This document shows positions 47,220 through 56,159 of a stretch of 64,000 nt of DNA, one piece after another; position 1 is the stretch's first letter; each line of letters starts with the position of its first letter. Source of the DNA: Listeria grayi DSM 20601. GTDB taxonomy: Bacteria; Bacillota; Bacilli; Lactobacillales; Listeriaceae. The notes beneath the pieces were generated by a model that ran no database searches, had not been told where the DNA came from, and saw nothing but the letters and a program-made list of their open reading frames with translations. Where the stretch lies: positions 496,001-560,000 of the forward strand of contig NZ_GL538353.1 in assembly GCF_000148995.1 (NCBI RefSeq), in the 5' to 3' direction. A program made the position numbers and the translations under genes.

Positions 47220-47918
47220 ATGAATAAGAATCAAAAAACAATTACAGCATTACTAGCAGTTGGGATCGTGGCATTGATCCTGTTTCTGATCGACATGGTC
47301 GGCATTATCAAAGAAAGCAATTGGGTAGCTAAATTTGATCTTTACTGGATCCATCATATCCATACCGACTTCACAAGTGGCAAAACGGCATTCATCAAAT
47401 TTTATACACACCTCGGCAGTGCAGAATTCGTGATCGTTTATACGGTTATTATTGCCTTGATCCTGTTCGCTTTCCGTAAATTTGTCACTGGCTTATGGTT
47501 CGGAGGCACGGTATTGGTGGGCGCTATCATCGTGAACTATCTTTTGAAACATATCGTGAGCCGAGTTCGGCCAGCACAAGGACAGTGGCTCGTGCAGGAA
47601 AGCGGTTTTAGTTTCCCAAGTGGACATGCTACAGCGTCAGCAGTATTTTTCAGTTTAGCGGCACTTTTCTTGATGCTCGTCGTTCATAAAGTCTATCAAA
47701 GAATCGTGATCGGTGTGGTAGCTTTTCTACTGATCCTCAGCATTATGTACTCGCGCATCTACTTAGGGGTCCACTATCCAACCGATGTACTGGGCGGATT
47801 ATTGATCGGCGTTGCAGCGTCGACGATCTCCGTGGCAGTATACTTGCTTGTAAAAGCACCACTGCATCAGCTGCTACGCAAATGGCGTTTGAATGATAAG
47901 ACAAATCTAGGTAATTAA
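47220..47918 (+). CDS. PAP2-family membrane phosphatase
   Basis: 232 residues, about six spans. The three PAP2 motifs are present: KHIVSRVRPAQG, PSGHATAS and SRIYLGVHYPTDVLGG. Homologues dephosphorylate undecaprenyl pyrophosphate or phosphatidylglycerol phosphate; the exact substrate cannot be told. It starts 12 bases after dapF and is likely cotranscribed. Confidence 0.88.
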   Translation: MNKNQKTITALLAVGIVALILFLIDMVGIIKESNWVAKFDLYWIHHIHTDFTSGKTAFIKFYTHLGSAEFVIVYTVIIALILFAFRKFVTGLWFGGTVLVGAIIVNYLLKHIVSRVRPAQGQWLVQESGFSFPSGHATASAVFFSLAALFLMLVVHKVYQRIVIGVVAFLLILSIMYSRIYLGVHYPTDVLGGLLIGVAASTISVAVYLLVKAPLHQLLRKWRLNDKTNLGN

Positions 47919-47926
47919 TCGGCGTT

Positions 47927-47972
47927 AAAAAACGAGATCACATTAAACAGAGTGGTCTCGTTTTCCTTTTTT
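47927..47972 (+). terminator. Terminator of dapF-PAP2
   Basis: AAAACGAGA and TCTCGTTTT arms with a long loop, then CCTTTTTT. Confidence 0.8.
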
Positions 47973-48045
47973 GATCGTGTAAAGGTAGGACATGTCAAAA
48001 TGAAAAAGCAAGAATATTCAATCTTGTAACCGTATTATATTTTGC

Positions 48046-48080
48046 TTGCAAAATTTCTGCACAAGCGTTACTATATAAAT
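48046..48080 (+). promoter_or_regulatory. Probable promoter of the csp leader
   Basis: TTGCAA, 17-base spacer, TACTAT, about 210 bases before the csp start; gives a long leader typical of cold-shock genes. Confidence 0.5.
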
Positions 48081-48084
48081 GTAA

Positions 48085-48284
48085 TAAAAATATAGAACCA
48101 AAAGTGTTACCGAGAATTCACATTTTATAAAGGGTGTTAATACTTCTTCATTTTGGTCTAATTCCCTTTATAATATGTGAATTTTTTTATGAAAAACAAA
48201 GGTTAGCTTGTTGTAAGGCAGTTTCCAGTCGTTTTTTGTTAGTAAAGGAACATATTAAGAAAATTTTTTGGAGGTTTGTGAATT
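48085..48284 (+). ncRNA. Long structured csp leader or separate small RNA
   Basis: After the promoter, AATTCACAT...AAAGGG (48114-48134) pairs with CCCTTTAT..ATGTGAATT (48162-48182), followed by TTTTTTT. That is a full intrinsic-terminator shape in front of csp. Either a small RNA of about 100 bases ends there, or the leader switches fold with temperature. The last 100 bases hold a T-rich stretch and the ribosome site. Confidence 0.5.
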
Positions 48285-48485
48285 ATGCAAACAGGTACAG
48301 TTAAATGGTTCAACAGTGAAAAAGGCTTTGGTTTCATCGAAGTTGAAGGTGGAGACGACGTATTCGTACACTTCAGCGCTATCCAAGGCGACGGATTCAA
48401 AACACTTGACGAAGGTCAAAGCGTAGAATTCGAAATCGTTGAAGGTCAACGTGGCCCTCAAGCTGAAAACGTAGTTAAACTTTAA
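48285..48485 (+). CDS. csp: Cold-shock protein, CspA family
   Basis: 66 residues. [16 protein letters not shown] (RNP1) and VFVHFSAIQ (RNP2) are complete. Small beta-barrel RNA chaperone that melts mRNA structure in the cold. TTGGAGG lies ten bases before the ATG. Preceded by a structured leader and followed by a strong terminator. Which Listeria Csp paralogue it is cannot be set from sequence alone. Confidence 0.95.
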   Translation: MQTGTVKWFNSEKGFGFIEVEGGDDVFVHFSAIQGDGFKTLDEGQSVEFEIVEGQRGPQAENVVKL

Positions 48486-48504
48486 TCGTTTGACCGTTGA
48501 AGCG

Positions 48505-48549
48505 AAAAAACCGGCAATGCTCAGGGAAAGGAGCATTGCCGGTTTTTTT
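48505..48549 (+). terminator. Terminator of csp
   Basis: AACCGGCAATGCTC pairs perfectly with GAGCATTGCCGGTT, then T run. Confidence 0.95.
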
Positions 48550-48610
48550 ATTGTCACAGCTTTTGATACAGTTTTAAACTAATTATATAACAGAAAATAA
48601 AACAAAATCC

Positions 48611-48638
48611 TTGTAAAATGCAATTATAAGAGTATAAT
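48611..48638 (+). promoter_or_regulatory. Promoter of alsS
   Basis: TTGTAA, 16-base spacer, TATAAT, 66 bases before the start. Confidence 0.65.
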
Positions 48639-48703
48639 CGTCTTTATAGATATAACTGTATTAATAAAATCAATATAATAAATTATAACAAGGAATGATG
48701 GAA

Positions 48704-50386
48704 ATGGAAAAAGCAAAAGAAGCACAAGCAACCAAATCAGGAGCCGATTTAGTGGTTGATACGTTGATCAATCAAGGTGTTACGCATGTATTCGGGATCC
48801 CAGGTGCTAAGATCGATAAAGTATTTGATGTGATGGCAGATCGAGGACCAGAGTTGATTGTCAGCCGGCATGAGCAAAATGCTGCATTTATGGCTGCTGC
48901 GATCGGGCGCCTTACAGGGAAACCAGGGGTTGTCATGGTAACCAGTGGACCAGGAGCTTCAAATTTAGCAACTGGACTTGTCACTGCAACCGCAGAAGGG
49001 GATCCGGTTGTTGCGATCGCCGGAAATGTTACGCGTCAAGATCGTTTGAAACGGACACATCAATCAATGGATAATGCTGCGTTGTTCCGTCCAATCACCA
49101 AATACAGCGAAGAAGTCATCCATGCCGAAAACGTTCCGGAAGCACTCACGAATGCATTTCGTGCCGCTTCTGAACCGAATCAAGGTGCTGCTTTTGTCAG
49201 CTTGCCGCAAGATATCGTGGGGGAAGAAAATGTGCCGGTGAAAGCGATTCGCCCACTTCAAAAGCCGAAAAGCGGTCCAGCTTCTTCCGAACAAGTAGCG
49301 AAATTAGTAGCGCGCTTGAAGAAAGCAAAATTACCAGTATTGTTACTAGGAATGCGGGCATCAAGTCCTGAAGTGACCGGTGCGATCAGACGCTTATTGG
49401 AAAAAACGAGTATCCCTGTTGTCGAAACTTTCCAAGCAGCCGGTGTCATTTCTCGCGACCTAGAAACTAACTTCTTCGGACGAGTTGGCTTATTCCGCAA
49501 TCAACCAGGAGATATTTTATTGAATAAAGCAGATCTAGTAATCACAGTTGGCTACGATCCAATCGAATACGATCCAAAAGCATGGAATGCAGGTTCTGAA
49601 CATGCCATTGTGCATATCGATGACATTATGGCAGATATCGACCATTATTATCAACCTGTGACAGAATTAGTCGGCAACATTGCTTTGACAGTGGATTCGA
49701 TCAACGCAAAATTTGACGGTCTGGAATTGGCTGACAAAGAAATTGCCGTTTTAGATAATCTGCGCAGTAAATTAGAAGAACGAGATGTTCCCCCGGTTTA
49801 TCCTGATTCCAACGTCGTGCATCCGCTTCACGTCATTCAAACATTGCGTTCGATGATCGATGACAACGTGACTGTAACCGTTGATGTTGGCTCTCATTAT
49901 ATCTGGATGGCACGTCATTTCCGCTCCTATGAACCGCGCCGTCTGCTTTTCTCTAATGGTATGCAGACGCTAGGCGTAGCACTCCCTTGGGGCATTGCTG
50001 CAACACTTGTTCGTCCAGGCGAAAAAGTAGTTTCGATTTCTGGAGATGGAGGTTTCTTGTTTTCCGCAATGGAACTTGAAACAGCTGTTCGTCTTCATGC
50101 GCCACTTGTTCATTTAGTTTGGAATGATGGTAGCTATGATATGGTTGCTTTCCAACAAAAAATGAAATACGGTAAAGAAGCAGCAGTGCGTTTCGGTGCT
50201 GTCGATATCGTGAAATATGCAGAAAGCTTTGGTGCCAAAGGACTTCGTGTCAATCATCCAGATGAATTGGAAAGTGTTCTTTCCGAAGCTATGCGCACAG
50301 AAGGCCCTGTGGTAGTCGATATTCCGATCGATTATCGCGACAATATCCAGCTCGGAGAAACCTTACTTCCTGACCAATTCTATTAA
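48704..50386 (+). CDS. alsS: Catabolic acetolactate synthase
   Basis: 560 residues. Three ATGs compete (48695, 48698, 48704); AAGGA at 48690 best fits 48704. Thiamine-diphosphate enzyme: catalytic Glu in SRHEQNAAF, the [18 protein letters not shown]...WNDGSYDM cofactor motif, and a pyruvate-oxidase-like middle domain. It joins two pyruvates to acetolactate. The [15 protein letters not shown] start and lack of a regulatory partner gene point to AlsS rather than the IlvB biosynthetic form. alsD lies 13 kb away on the other strand. Confidence 0.92.
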   Translation: MEKAKEAQATKSGADLVVDTLINQGVTHVFGIPGAKIDKVFDVMADRGPELIVSRHEQNAAFMAAAIGRLTGKPGVVMVTSGPGASNLATGLVTATAEGDPVVAIAGNVTRQDRLKRTHQSMDNAALFRPITKYSEEVIHAENVPEALTNAFRAASEPNQGAAFVSLPQDIVGEENVPVKAIRPLQKPKSGPASSEQVAKLVARLKKAKLPVLLLGMRASSPEVTGAIRRLLEKTSIPVVETFQAAGVISRDLETNFFGRVGLFRNQPGDILLNKADLVITVGYDPIEYDPKAWNAGSEHAIVHIDDIMADIDHYYQPVTELVGNIALTVDSINAKFDGLELADKEIAVLDNLRSKLEERDVPPVYPDSNVVHPLHVIQTLRSMIDDNVTVTVDVGSHYIWMARHFRSYEPRRLLFSNGMQTLGVALPWGIAATLVRPGEKVVSISGDGGFLFSAMELETAVRLHAPLVHLVWNDGSYDMVAFQQKMKYGKEAAVRFGAVDIVKYAESFGAKGLRVNHPDELESVLSEAMRTEGPVVVDIPIDYRDNIQLGETLLPDQFY

Positions 50387-50395
50387 AAATCCGCA

Positions 50396-50441
50396 AAAAG
50401 CCGCTTGTAAGCAAGAATAACGTTTACGAGCGGCTTTTTTA
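50396..50441 (+). terminator. Terminator of alsS
   Basis: AAAGCCGCTTGTAA and TTTACGAGCGGCTTT arms, then T run. Confidence 0.85.
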
Positions 50442-50515
50442 TTTGTATACTAAAGGAAAGGACAATAGGCTCGTATAATGATGAAGGCGCTTTATTAAGC
50501 CGAGGGGGAGAATAC

Positions 50516-51529
50516 ATGGGAGTGACAATCCGTGAAATAGCGGCAGCAACAGGGGTATCGATCACCGCCGTATCACAAATCTTAAATGGAAAAGGAGAAC
50601 GGTTCAGCCTTGCAACTCGAGAACGTGTATTGAAAACAGCGAAGGAACAAAATTACAAACCGAATTTCTTCGCGAAAAACATGGTCATTACCCGCACCAA
50701 CACGATTGGTATGATCGTTCCGGAAGTGACTGATCCGTTTTTCTCACAAATGATCAAAGGGGCAGAAGACTTCCTAAATCAAAATGATTACATGATCATT
50801 CTCTGCAACTCTTCTAATGAACGCCAGCGGGAATTTCAATATGTCGAAGAGTTGCTGCACCGGGCAGTGGACGGTGTTATTATCGCGACACCACATTTGA
50901 TCGATGAGAAGACACTTAGTGCGATTCGTGTGAAAAAGCGCCCGTACATCTTGCTGGATCATCAACTGAATCCCCGTCAAGAAGGCCGGATCACGATCGA
51001 CGACGTCCAAGGCGGTTATATCGCCACGCGTCACTTGATCGAAAATGGTCACCGTAAAATCGGAATCATTACGTCGGATACTACTTTTTACAATGTCAGC
51101 GGTCGGTTGGAAGGATATTTTGAAGCTTTAGCAGAAGCCGGGATCCCAGTCCAAGAGAAGTATATCGAGCGAGCAAATCAAACGACACAAGGCGGATATG
51201 AAGCGGCAGAGCGATTATTGAAAGAAGACGTTACCGCGATTTTTGCAACGAATGATTTAATGGCATTTGGAACGTACCGGGCAGCCTGGGGAGAAAAAAT
51301 CCGCATCCCGGAAGACCTCAGTGTGATCGGATTTGATGATATCGAGATGTCTGCATTTACAACACCACCGCTTACGACTGTCCGTCAGCCAGTTTATCAA
51401 ATCGGAGCAACAGCGGCGGAACTGTTGCTACGCAAAGTTGAAGCACCCACGGAAAAAGTAGGCAATCAGCATTTTGAGATCGAATTGATCGAACGCGGTA
51501 GCGTAGCGCGAGTCAACCAACCGGTTTGA
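50516..51529 (+). CDS. LacI/GalR-family transcriptional regulator (first)
   Basis: 337 residues. N-terminal HTH (TIREIAAATGVSITAVSQILNG) and a periplasmic-binding-like effector domain (NTIGMIVPEVTDPFFSQMIKG, VIGFDDIEMSAFTTPPLTTV). GAGGGGGAG precedes the ATG. It sits upstream of the sugar-transport genes, and it or the regulator at 55101 may bind the twin operator at 51820-51864. Its stop is immediately followed by the dispersed repeat. Confidence 0.9.
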   Translation: MGVTIREIAAATGVSITAVSQILNGKGERFSLATRERVLKTAKEQNYKPNFFAKNMVITRTNTIGMIVPEVTDPFFSQMIKGAEDFLNQNDYMIILCNSSNERQREFQYVEELLHRAVDGVIIATPHLIDEKTLSAIRVKKRPYILLDHQLNPRQEGRITIDDVQGGYIATRHLIENGHRKIGIITSDTTFYNVSGRLEGYFEALAEAGIPVQEKYIERANQTTQGGYEAAERLLKEDVTAIFATNDLMAFGTYRAAWGEKIRIPEDLSVIGFDDIEMSAFTTPPLTTVRQPVYQIGATAAELLLRKVEAPTEKVGNQHFEIELIERGSVARVNQPV

Positions 51530-51532
51530 GCC

Positions 51533-51694
51533 AGCTTGGCGAAAAACGCTTATCTTCGTTGTTAATGTCTGCGTTCCGATGCTCACCTACATAAGTACGT
51601 TCCGTTTCGGTACTCGACTTTGCCTAGAATCTAATCATTTTTTCGCCAAGCCGGGAATAGCAAGGAAATGATTGAAATAGTGTTTTTCTTCCGT
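51533..51694. repeat. Inverted-repeat-bounded dispersed element, copy 2
   Basis: Second copy of 26346-26508, starting three bases after the lacI stop: same AGCTTGGCGAAAAACGCT start, the internal GCGTTCCGATGCTCAC and GGTACTCGACTTTGCCTAGA blocks, and the TTTTTCGCCAAGC right end. No flanking hairpin copies here, unlike copy 1. Confidence 0.8.
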
Positions 51695-51798
51695 TTGAAC
51701 TTAGCAGCTTATAACTGTTAAGTTTTTTTGATTTTTTTTCTAAAGACAAACCATAGAACGGAAAAGCTTTTCGAGGATAAACGGCATTAAAATCAAAA

Positions 51799-51864
51799 TG
51801 TAAGCGCTTGACAAAATTTAAGTTTAACGTTAAACTTTGTTTGTAATTCAGTTTAACGTTAAAC
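51799..51864 (+). promoter_or_regulatory. Promoter with twin LacI-type operators and cre-like site
   Basis: TTGACA (51808-51813), 17-base spacer, TAAACT (51831-51836). A perfect 18-bp palindrome AAGTTTAACGTTAAACTT (51820-51837) covers the -10, and a second GTTTAACGTTAAAC lies at 51851-51864, 29 bases centre to centre. LacI-family sites have this central CG. TGTAAGCGCTTGACA (51799-51813) resembles a CcpA cre box with one extra base. Confidence 0.8.
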
Positions 51865-51885
51865 CTTAAAAATGGAGGGCTTGTT

Positions 51886-53265
51886 ATGTGGAAAAAATTA
51901 GTTACAGTCGTTTTAGTTTTAATGGTTGTAAGCTTAGCAGCTTGTTCATCAGGTGGAAGTAGCACAGGGAGTGGCAAGAAAGATACGAAGAAAGACAAAG
52001 GACTTGATCCGATTGGTCAAACTGTCAAATATGATCCTAATCATCTCGTGAATAAAGGCGAACCGATCGATATCGAGTACTGGACATGGGTCGACAATGA
52101 TCCTGCCATTGCATTAGCAAAAAAATATGAAAAAACATATCCAAATGTCAAGATCAAAACAGTTATCCAGCCTTGGGATGATTTCTGGACGAAGTTGCCA
52201 TTAGCACTGAAAGGGAAAAATGGACCAGCGATCTTTAATGTTCACAACTCTCAAAATGATTTGTTGATGCCTTACATGGCAGCATACAAAATCCCAGTCA
52301 AAGACTTAGAAGCAGACTTTACTTCTGTACCTTCTCATGTAGTAGACGGTAAAATCTATTACACAGATATCTCTATCAATACTGGTAACATTTACTATAA
52401 CAAGAAATTATGGAAAGAAGCAGGTTTAACGGAGAGCGATATTCCGAAAACATGGGAAGAATTCACAGCAGTAGCGAAAAAATTGACTAAAGAAAAAAAT
52501 GATAAGATCACGCAAGCTGGTTTCAATTTTAACAGTGAAACATATAGTGCGATGATCGAGGGCTTGAATTATCAAAAAGGAACACTGCTTTTTGATAAAG
52601 ATGGCAAAAAAGTGAATTTCGATAATAAAACAACCAAAGAAAACACCCAATTCCTGAAAGATCTCTATGACAAAGAAAAAGTCGGCTCCAAAGATTTCGG
52701 AACAGATTCTTCTCAAAGCTTTGGAAATGGACAAAGTGCGATGGTTTATAAATGGGGTTGGTATCAAGGAGAACTGAAAAATAAATATCCGGACATCGAT
52801 TATGGGGTTTTCCCAACGCCAACACCGACAAAAGATACCCCATTCGCGTATGACCGCTACAACGGGGAAAGTACTCCAGGTATCAACAAAAATCAAACGA
52901 AAGGGCAACAAGCAGTAGCGCAGGACTTCTTGAAATACTTGCTCGCAAATGATGACTATTCGAAACAAGGAGCATTGAATCTAGCTTCCTTCCCAACGAA
53001 GAAATCCTTAGCGAAAGACAAAGATATTTTAGCGGATCCAGTTTTGAAAGCGTTATCTAACCGCATCGACCGTTTGATCTGGCCGGGCGCATTCCCAGCA
53101 GTAATCGAATCGACTTCGACACAAACAATGGAGGATGTGCTTTATAACGGTAAATCAGTCGACCAAGCGCTGAAAGACGGACAAGCGAAAATCGATAAAG
53201 AAATGGCGAAGAGCGATTTTAAAGCAAGCGAATCGAAATATAAATTCTATAACGAAGCAAATTAA
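51886..53265 (+). CDS. Sugar ABC transporter substrate-binding lipoprotein
   Basis: 459 residues. Lipoprotein signal with lipobox LAAC (Cys20), Ser/Gly/Lys linker, then a cluster-B type solute-binding fold (IDIEYWTWVDNDPAIALAKK, PKTWEEFTAVAKKL, KWGWYQGELK). It captures an oligosaccharide outside the cell. First gene after the twin operator; the permeases follow past a hairpin. The GH31 gene downstream suggests alpha-glucosides. Confidence 0.9.
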   Translation: MWKKLVTVVLVLMVVSLAACSSGGSSTGSGKKDTKKDKGLDPIGQTVKYDPNHLVNKGEPIDIEYWTWVDNDPAIALAKKYEKTYPNVKIKTVIQPWDDFWTKLPLALKGKNGPAIFNVHNSQNDLLMPYMAAYKIPVKDLEADFTSVPSHVVDGKIYYTDISINTGNIYYNKKLWKEAGLTESDIPKTWEEFTAVAKKLTKEKNDKITQAGFNFNSETYSAMIEGLNYQKGTLLFDKDGKKVNFDNKTTKENTQFLKDLYDKEKVGSKDFGTDSSQSFGNGQSAMVYKWGWYQGELKNKYPDIDYGVFPTPTPTKDTPFAYDRYNGESTPGINKNQTKGQQAVAQDFLKYLLANDDYSKQGALNLASFPTKKSLAKDKDILADPVLKALSNRIDRLIWPGAFPAVIESTSTQTMEDVLYNGKSVDQALKDGQAKIDKEMAKSDFKASESKYKFYNEAN

Positions 53266-53271
53266 TTTTGG

Positions 53272-53304
53272 GGAGTGCATCAAGGGATGAACTTGGTGTA
53301 CTCC
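53272..53304 (+). other. Hairpin between binding-protein and permease genes
   Basis: GGAGTGCATCAAG pairs with CTTGGTGTACTCC, followed by TTTAAAAAA. Such stem-loops behind binding-protein genes protect the upstream mRNA or partly stop transcription, so the lipoprotein is made in excess over the permeases. Confidence 0.7.
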
Positions 53305-53324
53305 TTTAAAAAAGGATGAGAAAT

Positions 53325-54209
53325 ATGGAAGTGAAAGCAAAGCGGAAGGCACTACGGTTTTTCGATTTTAAGAATACAACCATGTTGCTCTTAGTGATCT
53401 ATCTCGCGATTTTCTTAGTATACCCGATCTATAAAGCATTCGCCGGGAGTTTTCATGGTTGGAATCCGCTCATTGATAAATATGATTTTGTCGGCCTGCA
53501 AAATTTTAAAGATGTCCTTGCTGATAAATTATTTTGGAGCTCGATCAGCAATACCTTTATTTTTTCCTTCTTCGCGATTGTTTTTCGTGTCGTGATCGGA
53601 TTAGGGCTGGCGCTGATGATCTACTCCAAAATGACAAAGGTAAAGTCCTTTTTCCAAGGGATGTTCTACATGCCGACGATCACACCGCTCGTAGCTGTTT
53701 CCTTTGTGTGGATGTGGTTGTATAATCCGCAATTCGGGCTGATCAACAAAGTGTTCGGGCTGGATATCAATTGGCTCAACAATTCGCATTATGCCTTGCC
53801 AGCTATTATTATCATGACGATCTGGAAAGATTTCGGCTATGCGACGGTTATTTTCATCGGTGGATTGATGAGTTTGCCAGACGACGTTTACGAAGCAGCA
53901 AGCATTGACGGCGCTTCAAAATGGCAGCAGTTCAGAAGTATTACCTGGCCGCTCTTGAAACCGACGACATTATTCGTAGTCATTACTTCTTTAATTACGT
54001 ACTTACAGACCTACATCCAAATCTTGATTATGACGGACGGCGGTCCGGGGACTTCCACCTATGTGATCTCCTATTTGATCTATGACGAGGCATTTGTGAA
54101 ATACAATTTCGGTACTGCTTCGGCAATGAGTATCATTTTGTTTGTTATGATCGCGCTGCTTACAGCGATCATGTTTAAAGTAACCGGAGAAAGGAAGATG
54201 ACGCCATGA
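53325..54209 (+). CDS. Sugar ABC transporter permease, MalF/UgpA type
   Basis: 294 residues from ATG 53325 (AAGGA nine bases upstream; the ATG at 53316 abuts it). Six spans and the cytoplasmic EAA loop (YEAASIDGASKWQQFRSITW PLLKP region) that docks the ATPase. It overlaps the next permease by four bases (ATGA). Confidence 0.9.
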   Translation: MEVKAKRKALRFFDFKNTTMLLLVIYLAIFLVYPIYKAFAGSFHGWNPLIDKYDFVGLQNFKDVLADKLFWSSISNTFIFSFFAIVFRVVIGLGLALMIYSKMTKVKSFFQGMFYMPTITPLVAVSFVWMWLYNPQFGLINKVFGLDINWLNNSHYALPAIIIMTIWKDFGYATVIFIGGLMSLPDDVYEAASIDGASKWQQFRSITWPLLKPTTLFVVITSLITYLQTYIQILIMTDGGPGTSTYVISYLIYDEAFVKYNFGTASAMSIILFVMIALLTAIMFKVTGERKMTP

Positions 54210-55039
54210 TCCAAGAATCCCTTACCAGTAAAATGTTTAAATGGGGTTTTAACCTGATATTATTAGTGCTTGCGCTGATTACGGTCATTCCTTTTATCTG
54301 GATGCTGGTGTCCTCTTTTGCACCAAACAGCGAGATCGTCAAAATCGGTGGATCGTTTTTTCCGAAGATGTCGACGCTGCAGAATTATATCAATGTTCAG
54401 GAAAATTTCAATTTTATGCGGATGTTTGCAAACAGTCTATTTATTGCGATCGTCGTCACTGTGATCATTATTTATACGAGCGCAGCAATCGGCTTCGTGT
54501 TTGCGAAATTCCATTTCCGATTTAAAAAGGTAATTTTCGGAATCGTGTTATCCACAATGATGCTACCGTGGTGTGTAACGATCATCCCTAAATATGAGAT
54601 GATGCTACAGTTCGGCTGGCTCGATTCGTATAAGTCGTTGATCATTCCCTCCATGATAAGTGCTTTCGGGATCTTTTTATTCCGGCAAAGTATCTCGCAG
54701 ATCTCTGATGAAATGATGGAAGCGGCTCGGATCGACGGAGCATCGGATTTTTATATTTTCCATCGCATCATTTTACCGATGTCGCGCAACACGATCGCAA
54801 GTTTGGCGATTTTCCAATTCCTTTGGGTCTGGGAAGATTTCCTCTGGCCTTATCTCATGATCAATGACGAAAACAAACAATTGATCTCTGTAGGGCTACG
54901 CTTGTTCAATGGTCAATATGGCACGGATTACGGCGGTTTATTTGCCGCTACATCCATCTCGATCATTCCGGTCATCATTATTTATTTGATTTTCCAGAAG
55001 CAATTTGTAGCAGGGATCGCGAAAGGCTCAGGCAAATAA
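54206..55039 (+). CDS. Sugar ABC transporter permease, MalG/UgpE type
   Basis: 277 residues, six spans. EAA loop MEAARIDGASDFYIFHRIIL. Pairs with the preceding permease to form the channel. No ATPase gene is in the locus; Firmicute oligosaccharide importers of this class share an MsmX-type ATPase encoded elsewhere. Confidence 0.9.
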   Translation: MIQESLTSKMFKWGFNLILLVLALITVIPFIWMLVSSFAPNSEIVKIGGSFFPKMSTLQNYINVQENFNFMRMFANSLFIAIVVTVIIIYTSAAIGFVFAKFHFRFKKVIFGIVLSTMMLPWCVTIIPKYEMMLQFGWLDSYKSLIIPSMISAFGIFLFRQSISQISDEMMEAARIDGASDFYIFHRIILPMSRNTIASLAIFQFLWVWEDFLWPYLMINDENKQLISVGLRLFNGQYGTDYGGLFAATSISIIPVIIIYLIFQKQFVAGIAKGSGK

Positions 55040-55100
55040 AACTATCAATTTTTCGAAAAAAACCATATAATGACTGTATTAAAATAGAGTTGGTGAGAAT

Positions 55101-56129
55101 ATGAAAATTACAATCAAACAAATAGCAGAAGAATCTGGTGTAAGTGTGACAACTGTGTCGAATGTGATCAATAAAAAGGCACACCGCGTTTCCGCGGATA
55201 AAATCAAACTGATCGAATCCATCATGAAAAAGTACAATTATACACCGAATATGAATGCTCGTTCGCTCGTAAAATCTTCTTCCCGACTGATCGGTCTACT
55301 TTATTATTCGGAAAATGAACGCATCAACTTTGCAGATCCGTTTGTTACCGAGATTTTGGAAGGTATTGAGAAAAAAGCAAAAGAATATGGTTATTTTACC
55401 TTGATCCACAACATTACTTCTGTAGAAGACGTCGAAGCGGTACAAATGAATTGGAAATTTGAAGGTTTTATCGCTGTCGGGGTATCGGAAAGTTTTTTTG
55501 CGGCCATTGATCATAAGATTCAGGCACCAGTTATTTTTATCGATACCCACCTTTCAGAAGAAACCAAGCAAGAAGTGAAAACGAGCAAGTGGGAACGCTG
55601 CTTTATCCATACAGATGATAAAAAAGTTGGTTATCAGGCAACGGATTATTTAGCAAACTGCGGTCACGAGCAGATCGGTTTCCTATCTTATCCATTTAAG
55701 ATCGATGCCACTGGTGTTATCCACAACCGTTTTGAAGGCTATAAGCAAGCTTTAGCGGAGCACGGACTTCAATACGATGACCGTTTGAGCTTTACTAGTT
55801 TTGAATTCGAGAAAATAGTGACACAACTGGATAAAATCACTGCATTGGTAGTTACTGCTGATTTTCTTGCGGTGGAATTTATTCATTATCTAAAGGAAAA
55901 TCATTGCTATGATCCAAAGCACATTTCCATTATCGGCTTTGATGATATCCGCTATGCTAAACTAATGGATCCGCCACTTACCACCATTCGTCTGGATCAA
56001 GTACGCAAAGGCGAATTGGCCGTGGATGTATTAGCGAGCCGTACCACAAATAAAGAGACGGAGCAGGAAAAGAATTTTATCTTGCCTGGCGAATTGATCG
56101 AACGAGAATCCGTGATGAAACGGACTTAA
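55101..56129 (+). CDS. LacI/GalR-family transcriptional regulator (second)
   Basis: 342 residues. HTH TIKQIAEESGVSVTTVSNVINKK, then a ligand domain with IGFDDIRYAKLMDPPLTTI. TTGGTGAG precedes the ATG. A TATAAT at 55066-55071 may give a separate promoter. Position between transporter and GH31 genes makes it the likely local regulator. Confidence 0.9.
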   Translation: MKITIKQIAEESGVSVTTVSNVINKKAHRVSADKIKLIESIMKKYNYTPNMNARSLVKSSSRLIGLLYYSENERINFADPFVTEILEGIEKKAKEYGYFTLIHNITSVEDVEAVQMNWKFEGFIAVGVSESFFAAIDHKIQAPVIFIDTHLSEETKQEVKTSKWERCFIHTDDKKVGYQATDYLANCGHEQIGFLSYPFKIDATGVIHNRFEGYKQALAEHGLQYDDRLSFTSFEFEKIVTQLDKITALVVTADFLAVEFIHYLKENHCYDPKHISIIGFDDIRYAKLMDPPLTTIRLDQVRKGELAVDVLASRTTNKETEQEKNFILPGELIERESVMKRT

Positions 56130-56159
56130 TGTTAAGATTTGAACAAAGGAGTGGACTAC

